NCBI RefSeq assembly: GCF_004343585.1
Contig: NZ_SLYW01000007.1
Coordinates: 62,001 to 126,000 of the forward strand
Direction of reading: 5' to 3'
From: Neorhizobium sp. JUb45
Lineage (GTDB): Bacteria > Pseudomonadota > Alphaproteobacteria > Rhizobiales > Rhizobiaceae
DNA: 64,000 bases
Positions within the stretch are counted from its first letter, which is position 1. Every line of letters starts with the position of its first letter. A program made the position numbers and the translations under genes. This document shows positions 42,182 to 50,911 of the stretch, in pieces. The notes beneath the pieces are model-generated. The model was not told the origin of the DNA and made no database searches. It worked only from the letters and a program-made list of their open reading frames with translations.

Positions 42182-43174
42182 TCACCGCTCGTTGCGTTTG
42201 CCCAGATGATCTTCCCAAGCGAGCGCGGTGCGGATGATGAAATCGAGATCGTCGTGCGCCGGTTTCCAGCCAAGTTCGCGGTTTGCCACCGATGCATCGG
42301 CGACCACGAAGGCGGCATCGCCCGGACGCCTGCCGACCTGCTCGACGGCAAAGTCGCGGCCAGACATACGGCGCACGCAATCGATCACGTCCAGAACCGA
42401 AAAACCGCGGCCGTAACCGCAGTTTGCGACAAGCGAGGTGCCGCCGGTGCGCAGGCGCTGCAGCGCTTTCAAATGGGCATCGGTGAGATCGCTCACATGG
42501 ATATAGTCACGCACGCAGGTGCCGTCCGGCGTCGGATAATCGTTGCCAAAAACCTGTAGCTTTTCGCGGCGGCCCAGCGCCGTTTCGCATGCGACCTTGA
42601 TCAGATGGGTGGCGCCGGCCGTCGACTGGCCGGTGCGGCCGCGCGGATCGGCGCCGGCGACGTTGAAATAGCGCAGTGCCGTATAGGTGAAGGCGTGGGC
42701 TGCGGCGGCGTCGCGCAGCATGATCTCGGTCATCAGCTTGGATGAACCATAGGGCGATTCCGGCTTCAGCGGCGCATCTTCCACCACCGGTGCCGAATCC
42801 TGCGGCGTGCCGTAGACGGCAGCCGTGGAAGAGAACACGAAATGTGGGACGCCGGCCTCGATGGCGGCCGATATCAGCGCCTGTGATTTGATGGTGTTGT
42901 TTTCGTAATAGGATAGCGGATCGCGCACCGAATCCGGCACCACGACGGAGCCGGCGAAATGGATGATGGCATCGACCGCATGTGTCTCGAAGATTCTTGT
43001 CAGCAGCGCGGGGTCGGCGATATCGCCTTCGTAGAGTTTTGCTTCCCGCGCCAATGCCCAGCGAAAGCCGGTGGACAGGCGGTCGAGCACGACCACATCC
43101 TCGCCGCTGTCGAGAAGCGACCAGACCATGTGGCTGCCGATATAACCCGCACCGCCGGTGACGAGAACCGCCAT
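42182..43174 (-). CDS. galE: UDP-glucose 4-epimerase GalE
   Basis: A 330-residue extended short-chain dehydrogenase interconverting UDP-glucose and UDP-galactose. The NAD motif VLVTGGAGYIGSHMVW starts the chain, the catalytic Ser region is VFSSTAAVYG, and the Tyr/Lys pair is in SPYGSSKLM. The sugar-binding LRYFNVAGADPRGRTGQ is characteristic. ATG 43174 gives the exact family start. UDP-galactose feeds exopolysaccharide and LPS synthesis, relevant to the glycan genes at 54.9-63 kb. Confidence 0.95.
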   Translation of the reverse strand: MAVLVTGGAGYIGSHMVWSLLDSGEDVVVLDRLSTGFRWALAREAKLYEGDIADPALLTRIFETHAVDAIIHFAGSVVVPDSVRDPLSYYENNTIKSQALISAAIEAGVPHFVFSSTAAVYGTPQDSAPVVEDAPLKPESPYGSSKLMTEIMLRDAAAAHAFTYTALRYFNVAGADPRGRTGQSTAGATHLIKVACETALGRREKLQVFGNDYPTPDGTCVRDYIHVSDLTDAHLKALQRLRTGGTSLVANCGYGRGFSVLDVIDCVRRMSGRDFAVEQVGRRPGDAAFVVADASVANRELGWKPAHDDLDFIIRTALAWEDHLGKRNER

Positions 43175-43280
43175 GCTTTTGATCCTTCCATTGACAGTTT
43201 CTGGCAAGAATTGACTGTGACGTTTTCTCTATACTTGCATTAGATTGACTGATTGTAAGCAAACGCTTGGCTGCAGAAAA

Positions 43281-44195
43281 CTATCGATCTGCCGCTGTTA
43301 TGCGATCGATCTCTTTCAGCATGTCGATGAATGCCCTCAGCGGCGGCGGCACGTGGCGGTGGCCGGCGTAATAGAGCATCAGTCCGTCGATCCATGGGCA
43401 CCAGTCTTCCAGCACGGGCAGAAGTGCGCCGTGCTCCAGATACGGTCTTGCGACGATCTGCGGCAGATAGGCGATGCCGAGACCGTTTTGTGCCGCCTCC
43501 GCCATCGTCTCCAGATGATCGAGCGTCAAGGCGCCCGGCACATCCACCACCACTTCCTGGCCGTGGCGTTCGAATTCCCAGCGATAGAGTTTGCCGCTCG
43601 GCATGCGCAGGCGGATGCAGGCATGGGTTTTCAGGTCGTCCGGGGTTTGGGGCGTGCCGCGTTTTTCGAGGTAGTCTCGGGAGGCGACAGTGATGAAACG
43701 GGCGCGGCCACCAAACGGCACGCCGATCATATCCTGCGGCACCGCATATCCGAGCCTGATGCCGGCATCGAAACCTTCGGCAACGATATCCGTCAGCCGA
43801 CCGTCGCTGACGAGGTCGAGGGCGATTTCGGGATAGCGGACGAGAAATTCCGGCACGACACTGCGCACCAGAAGCCGGATGGCCGGTTCGCCGCCATTGA
43901 TGCGCAACACGCCGCTCGGCCGGCCGCGAAAATCCTCGATGGTTTCCAACGCCCGGTCGAGGCCCGACAGGGCGGGGCGCAGTTGCAGGGCCAGCCGCTC
44001 GCCGGCCTCGGTGGGGGCGACGCTGCGAGTGGTGCGGTTGAGCAGACGCACGCCGAACGTGGTTTCAAGGCTGCGCATCATGTGGCTGAGCGTGGAGGGC
44101 GACAGACCGCGTTCGTCGGCGGCCTTGCGAAAGCTGCGATGCGCAACGATAGCCAGAAAGGCGTCGAGGTCGGACAGGGATGGGCGCTCATTCAT
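43281..44195 (-). CDS. LysR-family transcriptional regulator
   Basis: A 304-residue LysR regulator. The N-terminal winged helix is in FLAIVAHRSFRKAADERGL and SPSTLSHMMRSLETTFGVRL (split). The C-terminal effector domain follows (GVLRINGGEPAIRLLVRSV, then IALDLVSDGRLTDIV). It resembles the CrgA-type subgroup common in proteobacteria. It is divergent from an SDR gene with a dyad between them, so it likely controls it. Confidence 0.92.
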   Translation of the reverse strand: MNERPSLSDLDAFLAIVAHRSFRKAADERGLSPSTLSHMMRSLETTFGVRLLNRTTRSVAPTEAGERLALQLRPALSGLDRALETIEDFRGRPSGVLRINGGEPAIRLLVRSVVPEFLVRYPEIALDLVSDGRLTDIVAEGFDAGIRLGYAVPQDMIGVPFGGRARFITVASRDYLEKRGTPQTPDDLKTHACIRLRMPSGKLYRWEFERHGQEVVVDVPGALTLDHLETMAEAAQNGLGIAYLPQIVARPYLEHGALLPVLEDWCPWIDGLMLYYAGHRHVPPPLRAFIDMLKEIDRITAADR

Positions 44196-44235
44196 GGGTA
44201 TATTTCACCGGTTCATGCAGGTTTGCACGGATTAT

Positions 44236-44250
44236 AGCATCAATCATGCT
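44236..44250. promoter_or_regulatory. Candidate LysR operator
   Basis: AGCAT-N5-ATGCT is a perfect short dyad in the 109-bp spacer between the divergent LysR and SDR genes, embedded in an A+T-rich segment. Consistent with a LysR T-N11-A site. Confidence 0.4.
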
Positions 44251-44304
44251 GGTCTATCTATGCCTTCAAGGCGGCAATGATGCCGCAAAACGATGGAGTA
44301 GATC

Positions 44305-45132
44305 ATGACTGAACAGCGCACATGGTTCATCACAGGCACGTCCTCCGGTTTTGGCCGCATCCTCACCGAAAAACTGCTGGCACGGGGTGATCGCGTCGCC
44401 GCCACCCTGCGCAAGCCGGGCGTGCTGGACGATCTCAAGCGAGAGCATGGTGACCGGCTGTGGATTGGCTCGATGGACCTGACCGATATCGCAGCGGTGA
44501 AGGCGACGGTTGATCGCGCCTTTGCGGAACTGGGCCGTATCGATGTGGTCGTGAGCAATGCGGCCTACGGCCTGTTCGGCGCCGGCGAGGAGGTCACGAG
44601 TGAACAGATCCGCCACCAGATCGATACCAACCTGATCGGCTCGATCGAACTGATCCGGGCGGTGCTGCCGCACTTTCGCGGTCAGGGCGGCGGACGCATC
44701 CTGCAGGTGTCGTCGGAAGGCGGGCAGATCGCCTATCCGAATTTTTCGCTTTATCACGCCACCAAATGGGGCATCGAGGGTTTTGTCGAGTCCGTTGCGC
44801 AGGAAGTGGCGCCTTTCGGCATCGGCATCACGCTGGTCGAGCCGGGGCCGACCAAAACCGATTTTGCCCGGGGTCTGGTGAGTGCCGAACCGATGGCGGA
44901 GTACGAGGATACGCCGGCGGGTGCCGTGCGCCGCGGCGTCGCCGATGGCAGTTTCGAGATCACGGGTGACCCGGAGAAGATGGCCGACGCAATGATCGCG
45001 GTGGCGGGGCAGGAGAAGGCGCCCAAAAGGCTGGCGCTTGGCACCAGCAGCTATTTTGCGATCCGCGAAGCCTTGCAGGAAAGGCTGGCGGAACTGGAGG
45101 CGCAGAAGGCGGTGACAATGGCGATGGAGTGA
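44305..45132 (+). CDS. Short-chain dehydrogenase/reductase (SDR)
   Basis: A 275-residue classical SDR. The nucleotide motif TGTSSGFGRILTEKLLA is the TGxxxGxG loop, VSNAAYGLFGAG is the NNAG equivalent (NAA), and catalytic Tyr/Lys are in YHATKWGIEGF. The C-terminus matches the group of LysR-controlled SDRs often annotated as oxidoreductases of unknown substrate. The ATG at 44305 starts the family N-terminus. Confidence 0.92.
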   Translation: MTEQRTWFITGTSSGFGRILTEKLLARGDRVAATLRKPGVLDDLKREHGDRLWIGSMDLTDIAAVKATVDRAFAELGRIDVVVSNAAYGLFGAGEEVTSEQIRHQIDTNLIGSIELIRAVLPHFRGQGGGRILQVSSEGGQIAYPNFSLYHATKWGIEGFVESVAQEVAPFGIGITLVEPGPTKTDFARGLVSAEPMAEYEDTPAGAVRRGVADGSFEITGDPEKMADAMIAVAGQEKAPKRLALGTSSYFAIREALQERLAELEAQKAVTMAME

Positions 45133-45166
45133 GTGGCGGCAATCGCCCTCCCGCAAATTCACCCCC

Positions 45167-46726
45167 CTATGGCTTGGCGCTTTCGCTTGCCGGCTGAACG
45201 ATCACCGAGGAATGGCCGGGACTACCCTCAGGCAGTTTCATGTTCGACGGAAACTCGAACGAAACCGAATGGGCGCCGGCTAGTCCTGCCGGAAAACGGG
45301 GGAATTCCTTGAGGGCAACGTAGCCGGGATGGCCGGGCGGGCGTGGATCTGCTGCCTTAAGCGACCCGTTCTGCAGCAATTGAACAAGACCGGCTTCCTG
45401 CGGCAGGACCTGATATCGCTCCGCTTTCCCCGATGACACGACCTCAGCGGGATCGATATCGGCGACACCGCCGGGACTGAAGTGCCGGAGGGATTTCACA
45501 GTCGGTTCGATCTCCTTGTCGATGGTTTTCTGTGGCAGCCCGTCCAGTGTGAAATTGACTGATCGTCTCGCCATGACAGCGGCGGCGCTTTTGCTGTTTC
45601 GTTGCATGAAATCGCTCGGCAGGCTGAGATTGCCGGATGTGTAGATCGAGGAAATGCCTTCCGGCAGCCGATTGAAAAGCTGGGAAAGCTGCCGTTGCTC
45701 CATTTCCGGAGACGCGTTTTCGAGGCGCGTAAGGCATTCGCGATCACCAACCAGTGTGACCTTCTCCTTCGGAAGGCCGACCACGCCGACACCCTTGCGC
45801 GCCGCGCCGAAAAAGCGGGCGATACGTTCAGTGTGTCCGGTAATACGCCAGATCATCGGGGTGTAGGATGAGACCGCAAGATAGACGGGATCGGTACCTT
45901 CCGCGATCTCGATAGTTGATGTTTCCGTTCCCTCGTCCTGACCGGCAACTGTGGTGTTAGAGAGCGTGCCGCCTTCATAGGCGGTGACCACGTAAAGCCT
46001 CTGATCGCCCTCGATCTTGGGAAATGCGCAGCGAGCCCCCATGGATGCGGCCGGATTCGGGCGCGCGGCCATCACAGCGGCGGGGGTCGCAGCGGCACTT
46101 TCCTCCTTGCTGATGACACCGTCGCCATCCGTGTCGACCTTAGCAAAGGATTCCAGGGCAAGGGTCTCCAGCTCCGCTGCCGTGAGCTTGCCGTCCTTGT
46201 TAGGATCCAGCGCCAGAAGCTGTTCGTATATGGCGGCTATGCTCTGTGTCGTGCCGCGTGCGTCAACCTGGGTTGCAGTATGGTTGCTGGCCTCGATGAG
46301 ACTAACCGTGCCGTCACCATCCGTATCCGCCGTCGATACGATGTTCCTGAAAACAGAATTGGTTTCGTCCATCTGGGGGGCGGCGAGCTCCTCCTTGTCG
46401 AGGACATTGTCGCCATTGAGATCCATCGCAAAGAAACCGTTGAGCAGCCCCGCCTTGCGGGCTCCTCTCATTTGCGCGATCTTTCGGTCGATATCGGCTC
46501 GGGTCAGCGTCTTTCTGTCGGCAGCGGCTTGCCGCAATTGCTGCAGGATCACCGACACATGTGCTTCGCGATATTGCTGATGGACGCGTAACGGATCTGC
46601 CTGAGGTCTGGCCGGAAAATTTGGTCTGGGATTGGGAGAGGTGATCTGTGTGACCGATTGTGCATCCAGTGCGCCGGTGCCAGCCAACATGATGACGCTC
46701 GCATAAGCAACATTGCGCAAAACCAT
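45167..46726 (-). CDS. Secreted EF-hand protein with unknown C-terminal domain
   Basis: A 519-residue exported protein (signal near residues 5-23: NVAYASVIMLAGTGALDA). Residues ~100-210 contain four EF-hand loops: DLNGDNVLDKEE, DTDGDGTVSLIE, DPNKDGKLTAAE and DTDGDGVISKEE, all with intact Ca2+-binding positions. The remaining ~300 residues (e.g. GARCAFPKIEGDQRLYVVTA and the later LFNRLPEGISSIYTSG) were not recognised. Ca2+ presumably controls or stabilises a periplasmic or surface activity. No operon partner is visible; neighbours are an SDR gene (convergent) and a pseudouridine synthase gene. Confidence 0.82.
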   Translation of the reverse strand: MVLRNVAYASVIMLAGTGALDAQSVTQITSPNPRPNFPARPQADPLRVHQQYREAHVSVILQQLRQAAADRKTLTRADIDRKIAQMRGARKAGLLNGFFAMDLNGDNVLDKEELAAPQMDETNSVFRNIVSTADTDGDGTVSLIEASNHTATQVDARGTTQSIAAIYEQLLALDPNKDGKLTAAELETLALESFAKVDTDGDGVISKEESAAATPAAVMAARPNPAASMGARCAFPKIEGDQRLYVVTAYEGGTLSNTTVAGQDEGTETSTIEIAEGTDPVYLAVSSYTPMIWRITGHTERIARFFGAARKGVGVVGLPKEKVTLVGDRECLTRLENASPEMEQRQLSQLFNRLPEGISSIYTSGNLSLPSDFMQRNSKSAAAVMARRSVNFTLDGLPQKTIDKEIEPTVKSLRHFSPGGVADIDPAEVVSSGKAERYQVLPQEAGLVQLLQNGSLKAADPRPPGHPGYVALKEFPRFPAGLAGAHSVSFEFPSNMKLPEGSPGHSSVIVQPASESAKP

Positions 46727-46878
46727 ATTTCTACCCGCTCATAACATGATTGATGATCCGGTCACGTTTCCATTTTTGCCGAGCAGTGTCGACATGCGGG
46801 AGCGTGAATACTCAAATCAGCCTTAACGTGTCGTTCTGCCGGATCGGGATGTTGCATGTCGATGCGTAGTGAACGGTT

Positions 46879-47706
46879 TTAGCGTCCACCGCTCTGCCGC
46901 TTCAACCCCGCCAGTTCCATCTCCGTCAAAGCCCGGACGCTTCCCTTTTCCAGCTCGCCCAACAAAAGCTCGCCGATCGCCACGCGCACCAGTCGCAGCG
47001 TCGTGATCTCGAGGCTTTCCAGCATGCGGCGGATCTGGCGGTTCTTGCCCTCGTCGAGTTCGATCTCCAGCCAGGCGTTTTTGTCGCCCTCGCGCAGAAG
47101 CGTGACACGGCCGGCGGACAGGAAATCGCCGTCGTGGGTGATGCCTTTGCGCAGTGCGTCCAGCATGGCTGCGTCGGGCAGGCGGTCGATCTGCACGTGA
47201 TAGGTTTTCGCCACATGCGTTTTCGGGTCGAGCAGAGCGTTGGAAAACTGCGTGTCGTTGGAAAACAGCAGCAGGCCTTCGCTGGCCTTGTCCAGCCGCC
47301 CGACCGGCGAAAGGTGGGCGTTGTCGAATTCCTTCAGGCAGTCATAGACGGTCGGGCGGCCTTGCGGGTCGTTTCGGGTGGTGACGAGGCCCCGCGGTTT
47401 GTTGAGCATCAGGTAGACGAATTTTTCCGCCGTCACCGGCTGGCCATCGACGCTGATCTTTGCGGTGGCAAGGTCGATCCAGGCTTCGATATCGGTGACG
47501 GTTTTACCGCCGACCGAAACGTGGCCGGTGCGGATCAGCTCTTCGGCCTGCGTGCGTGAGCAGAATCCGAGTTTGGAGAGGGCGCGCGGAAGGGTGACGC
47601 GCTGGCCGTCTGGTTTTTGAGCAGGGGCAAGGGCTTTGGCTGCCTTGCAGAGCGGCCTCGACGACGATCTGGCAGCAGGTTTGGGGCGCTGGCGGGTGGG
47701 TTTCAT
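46879..47706 (-). CDS. RsuA/RluB-family pseudouridine synthase
   Basis: A 275-residue enzyme. A basic N-terminal stretch (KPTRQRPKPAARSSSRP) precedes an S4 RNA-binding domain (LPRALSKLGFCSRTQAEELI, split), then the catalytic domain with the Asp in VGRLDKASEGLLLFSNDTQF (split) and ending RRMLESLEITTLRLVRVAIG (split). It modifies a uridine in rRNA (16S or 23S); the exact target is not resolvable. Longer frames would begin inside the neighbouring RIME-like repeat, so ATG 47706 was chosen. Confidence 0.92.
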   Translation of the reverse strand: MKPTRQRPKPAARSSSRPLCKAAKALAPAQKPDGQRVTLPRALSKLGFCSRTQAEELIRTGHVSVGGKTVTDIEAWIDLATAKISVDGQPVTAEKFVYLMLNKPRGLVTTRNDPQGRPTVYDCLKEFDNAHLSPVGRLDKASEGLLLFSNDTQFSNALLDPKTHVAKTYHVQIDRLPDAAMLDALRKGITHDGDFLSAGRVTLLREGDKNAWLEIELDEGKNRQIRRMLESLEITTLRLVRVAIGELLLGELEKGSVRALTEMELAGLKRQSGGR

Positions 47707-48095
47707 TGGGAGAATGGTCCGGGGGCAAAGGCCTGCAAACTTGGAATGGTTCGGAAGCGGCCTATGCCGATTGTCTTCTCCCCTCGGGCGAGAAGGTGGC
47801 CCGAAGGGCCGGATGAGGGGGGAGCCATCGTGAACGTTATGCCTTGCGGCCCCCTCATCGCCTCGCTTTCGCTCCGGCACTTCTCCCCGCTGGGGAGAAG
47901 ATGACTGCGGCGATGCCGCGATAGCTGATCCAATTCGATTGTCCTTCGGCGCGCCGGGCCGTCTTCATCTGCCCGGCAATCTTGCGTGAGTGGTTGACCT
48001 TGCGGCCCTTGCCATTCTAATGCCGGTTCCGTCCAGCCTCCAGTGGGTAGGGACGACAAAACATTTGCCACTTCCCAACGAGAGACCACGTGACC
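47707..48095. other. Spacer between divergent pseudouridine synthase and prmB
   Basis: A 389-bp spacer dominated by RIME-like copy 3 (47775-47900). The remaining ~195 bp before prmB contain no recognised gene; the promoters for both divergent genes should lie here. Confidence 0.5.
47775..47900. repeat. RIME-like palindromic intergenic repeat, copy 3
   Basis: CTTCTCCCCTCGGGCGAGAAG (47775-47795, imperfect hairpin) and CTTCTCCCCGCTGGGGAGAAG (47880-47900) bound an element with GTGGCCCGAAGGGCC, GGATGAGGGG and CCCCTCATCGCCTCG inside. Same orientation as copy 2; the left hairpin has drifted. Confidence 0.85.
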
Positions 48096-49022
48096 ATGGC
48101 CGATATCACACCCCAAAACGTGACCGGAGAACTCGTGACCCTGCGCGACTACTGGCGTTACGCGATCTCCCGTTTCAATGCCGCCGAACTGGGTTTTGGC
48201 CATGGCACGACGACCGCCGGCGACGATGCCGCCTTCCTTCTGCTCGACAGCCTCAACCTGCCAATCGATACGCTCGATCCGTTTCTCGATGCCCGCCTGC
48301 TGCCGGCCGAGCGTCAGCTGCTGGCCGAGCGCATCGAACTGCGGGTGACGAGCCGCAAGCCAACCTCCTACATCACCAATCATGCCTATATTCAGGGCGT
48401 GCGTTTCTTCGTCGACGAGCGGGTGATCGTGCCGCGTTCGCATATCGGCGAAATCCTGTTCACCGAATATCTTGGTGAAAACGGCTCTTCCTTCCTGCCC
48501 GATCCGTTTGCCGTGACGAGTGCCGTGGATATCTGCACTGGGTCCGGTTGCTTGGCGGTTCTGGCTGCAAAGTTCTTCCCGAATGCGGAAGTCGATGCCG
48601 TCGATCTGTCCGGCGATGCGCTGGAAGTTGCGAAGATCAATGTCACCGATCACGAGGTTTCAGAACAGGTGTCGCTGTTCAAGGGCGATCTTTTTGCGCC
48701 GCTTGCCGGCAAAACCTATGACTTGATCATCACCAACCCGCCTTATGTCGATCACGCCGCGATGGCTGGTTTCCCGGCCGAGCATCGTGCAGAGCCTGCC
48801 ATGGCGCATGATGGTGGTGCGGACGGTCTCGATCTGGTGCGCAAGATTCTCGATGAAGCGGCGAACTACCTGAACCCTGAGGGCGGCATGTTGTGCGAGA
48901 TCGGCTCGGGCCGCGAGATTCTTGAGGAAGAATATCCGCATCTGGAGTTTTTCTGGGTGGAAACGGCAGAATCGCAAGATGCGGTGTTCTGGATTTCCGC
49001 CGAGGCTCTCGGCGTCGCGTAA
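48096..49022 (+). CDS. prmB: PrmB-type 50S ribosomal protein L3 glutamine methyltransferase
   Basis: A 308-residue HemK-family methyltransferase. The N-terminal helical domain (YAISRFNAAELGFGHGTTTA, split) is PrmB-like. The SAM loop is VDICTGSGCLAVLAA, and the catalytic NPPY occurs in LIITNPPYVDHAAM, placing the target Gln side chain. RVIVPRSHIGEIL matches PrmB rather than PrmC. It methylates Gln of ribosomal protein L3. ATG 48096 was preferred over a GTG 6 bases earlier because of spacing to AGAGA. Confidence 0.9.
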   Translation: MADITPQNVTGELVTLRDYWRYAISRFNAAELGFGHGTTTAGDDAAFLLLDSLNLPIDTLDPFLDARLLPAERQLLAERIELRVTSRKPTSYITNHAYIQGVRFFVDERVIVPRSHIGEILFTEYLGENGSSFLPDPFAVTSAVDICTGSGCLAVLAAKFFPNAEVDAVDLSGDALEVAKINVTDHEVSEQVSLFKGDLFAPLAGKTYDLIITNPPYVDHAAMAGFPAEHRAEPAMAHDGGADGLDLVRKILDEAANYLNPEGGMLCEIGSGREILEEEYPHLEFFWVETAESQDAVFWISAEALGVA

Positions 49023-49031
49023 TCTCAACGA

Positions 49032-49056
49032 CAACGGCTCCCGATGGGAGCCGTTG
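49032..49056. terminator. Perfect hairpin between prmB and msrB
   Basis: CAACGGCTCC (49032-49041) pairs perfectly with GGAGCCGTTG (49047-49056) around a 5-base loop, in the spacer between the convergent genes. No U run; likely a bidirectional terminator. Confidence 0.6.
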
Positions 49057-49079
49057 CCGCATTCTATGCCGGTACGCCT

Positions 49080-49487
49080 TCAGATCGCCTCGAACACCAT
49101 CGAGTGGCCGTTGATGCAGTAACGCAGGCCAGTCGGCGGCGGGCCGTCCGGAAAAACGTGGCCGAGATGGCCGTTGCAGCTGGCGCAGCGGATTTCCGTG
49201 CGCACCATGCCATGCGTGTTGTCGCGCAGCTCAATCACCGCATCTTCCTTGACCGGCGCAAAGTAACTCGGCCAGCCGCAGCCGCTGTCGAACTTGGTGT
49301 CGGAGACGAACAGCGGTTCATCGCAGGCGGCGCAACGGTAGAGGCCCTTCTCCTTGCTGTCCCAGTAAGGGCCGGTGAAAGGGCGTTCGGTGCCGGCCTG
49401 GCGCAGGATGTAATATTGCTCCGGCGTCAGTTGCTCACGCCACTCGGCATCGCTTTTTTCGACTTTCGGGTTTTTGACATCGGACAT
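49080..49487 (-). CDS. msrB: Peptide-methionine (R)-S-oxide reductase MsrB
   Basis: A 135-residue MsrB. Two CxxC zinc pairs are visible (CAACDEPLF and CASCNGHLGHVF). The catalytic Cys is in LRYCINGHSMVF, and the family blocks FDSGCGWPSY (resolving Cys) and HVFPDGPPPTG are intact. It repairs R-methionine sulfoxide in proteins. Convergent with prmB. Confidence 0.95.
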   Translation of the reverse strand: MSDVKNPKVEKSDAEWREQLTPEQYYILRQAGTERPFTGPYWDSKEKGLYRCAACDEPLFVSDTKFDSGCGWPSYFAPVKEDAVIELRDNTHGMVRTEIRCASCNGHLGHVFPDGPPPTGLRYCINGHSMVFEAI

Positions 49488-50196
49488 GCCGGTTCCTTTC
49501 TGTTTTATCCTTAGATAGGTGCATCACGACCAATAGAAAAGTGCGCGTCTTTTGTGTGCCGGCAGCGAAAAAGCCTGTGCTGAAATGGCGCGGGTAACAC
49601 CGACGGTGCGGGCAGATCAAAAAAAGGTGTGTGCTGCCTGCGAATCAGGCAATGTTCAGTGCAGCCGGAGGGGATGTTGGGGGAATGAGCACTTGTCTGA
49701 GGTGCCATCCATAGGCTGAATTTTGGGTTAATCAGGAAATTAAGCGGATTAAGCAGAGTTAAGCGCCAAGCGGTGACAGAATTTCGCCGCATTTTGGTCG
49801 TTTGCGGCCGCACGTTCCTTTTGCTCCTTCAGTAAAGGCTAAAAAAACGAAGGATAACTTCCTTTGTAGTCCAATTATGCAAAATGCAATTGGACTTCTC
49901 AAAAAACAGTGCTAATTCCTACATCAGTAGAGCGCTGAATTTGGTTTAACTCTCGCTTTCCCTCAGTATATCGCGAATATTATCGTTGTCTTTCTCGGAT
50001 GGGCCGGTGATCTTCTACTCTGAGGAGAAAATGTGAGAACGTGTCAATTTCAGGTGGCATGGCTTTATTGTCTGTCGGAGATCTAGGGGTGGATCTCAGT
50101 CCTTGCGGACACGGCGGACAATGAAAAGTAGCCATCGCGTCTCTACGAAGGCAGTTCGCGGGTCGCGACTGTCTATGGATGGAACAGGAGACTAGT
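49488..50196. other. 709-bp intergenic region upstream of mucR
   Basis: The longest gene-free stretch. No plausible gene was seen. From ~49830 to 49980 the sequence becomes clearly A+T-rich, unlike the rest of the window, and includes the dyad AGTCCAATT/AATTGGACT (49868-49896). MucR/Ros proteins bind A+T-rich sites with T-A steps and repress their own genes, so this is the likely autoregulated promoter with a long 5' leader. Confidence 0.6.
49868..49896. promoter_or_regulatory. A+T-rich dyad upstream of mucR, candidate autoregulatory site
   Basis: AGTCCAATT (49868-49876) and AATTGGACT (49888-49896) are perfect inverted repeats around ATGCAAAATGC. The base composition and position fit a Ros/MucR-type target. 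Confidence 0.45.
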
Positions 50197-50625
50197 ATGA
50201 CAGAAACCCTATCCGACAAGGGCCAGGATCTTCTCGTGGAATTGACCGCGGATATCGTCTCGGCCTATGTCAGCAACCATGTAGTTCAGGTTGGTGATCT
50301 CACCGTCCTGATCTCTGACGTGCATTCCGCATTGAGCAATACTTCTTCGCCCGCACCGGTTGCTGCTGCTGTAGAAAAGCCGAAGCCGCCGGTTCCGATC
50401 AGGAAGTCGATCGAAGACGATTACCTGATTTGCCTGGAAGACGGTCAGAAGTTCAAGTCGCTTAAGCGCCACTTGATGACCCATTACAACATGACGCCGG
50501 AAGAATACCGCGAAAAGTGGGGCCTGCCGGCAGATTATCCGATGGTCGCGCCTGCCTATGCCGAAGCGCGTTCGCGCCTCGCCAAGGAAATGGGCCTCGG
50601 ACAGCGCCGCAAGCGCGGCAAATAA
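50197..50625 (+). CDS. mucR: Ros/MucR-family zinc-finger transcriptional regulator
   Basis: A 142-residue regulator of the Ros/MucR family, which controls exopolysaccharide, motility and virulence genes in rhizobia. The zinc-finger region is YLICLEDGQKFKSLKRHLMT, with ligands Cys79, His92 and His96. The second Cys of Ros (position 82) is Asp here. It is followed by the conserved HYNMTPEEYREKWGLPADYP (split). The N-terminal ~60 residues mediate oligomerisation. AGGAG precedes ATG 50197; six in-frame codons upstream are not conserved. Confidence 0.95.
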   Translation: MTETLSDKGQDLLVELTADIVSAYVSNHVVQVGDLTVLISDVHSALSNTSSPAPVAAAVEKPKPPVPIRKSIEDDYLICLEDGQKFKSLKRHLMTHYNMTPEEYREKWGLPADYPMVAPAYAEARSRLAKEMGLGQRRKRGK

Positions 50626-50711
50626 GATCTGATCTGAGCATTGCGGGCTCGGGATCGCTGGGGTGCGATCCGGCTCGTGGTGAGCATTGTGCTCTTTTAA
50701 AAAAGCAAGAT

Positions 50712-50747
50712 ACCGGGCAGGATCGATGGATCCGGGCCCGGTTTTTT
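50712..50747 (+). terminator. Rho-independent terminator after mucR
   Basis: ACCGGGC (50712-50718) pairs with GCCCGGT (50736-50742), with a nested GGATC/GATCC stem inside, followed by TTTTTT. It lies 87 bp after the mucR stop. Confidence 0.85.
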
Positions 50748-50911
50748 AATGTCTGCAGTTTTAAGAAAGGAAAATAATCCTTTATGTTTTGTCGATAACC
50801 GAAATATGTTCGATAAAACAACAAATCACCTCCCGCCGTATTGGTTTGCATTTTTCTGTTTGTCTGTTATGAATATGTGAATAAATTCCTATTTTATGGT
50901 GGGAGGTATTC

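Noticed and set aside
46879..47880. Longer N-terminus for the pseudouridine synthase
   Set aside because: The extension translates the RIME-like repeat. The ATG at 47706 gives a normal-length basic N-terminus.
49511..49813. Minus-strand frame of 100 codons upstream of mucR
   Set aside because: Composition rich in Pro/Ser/His/Arg, no recognisable domain or ribosome-binding site; the region is better explained as regulatory DNA.
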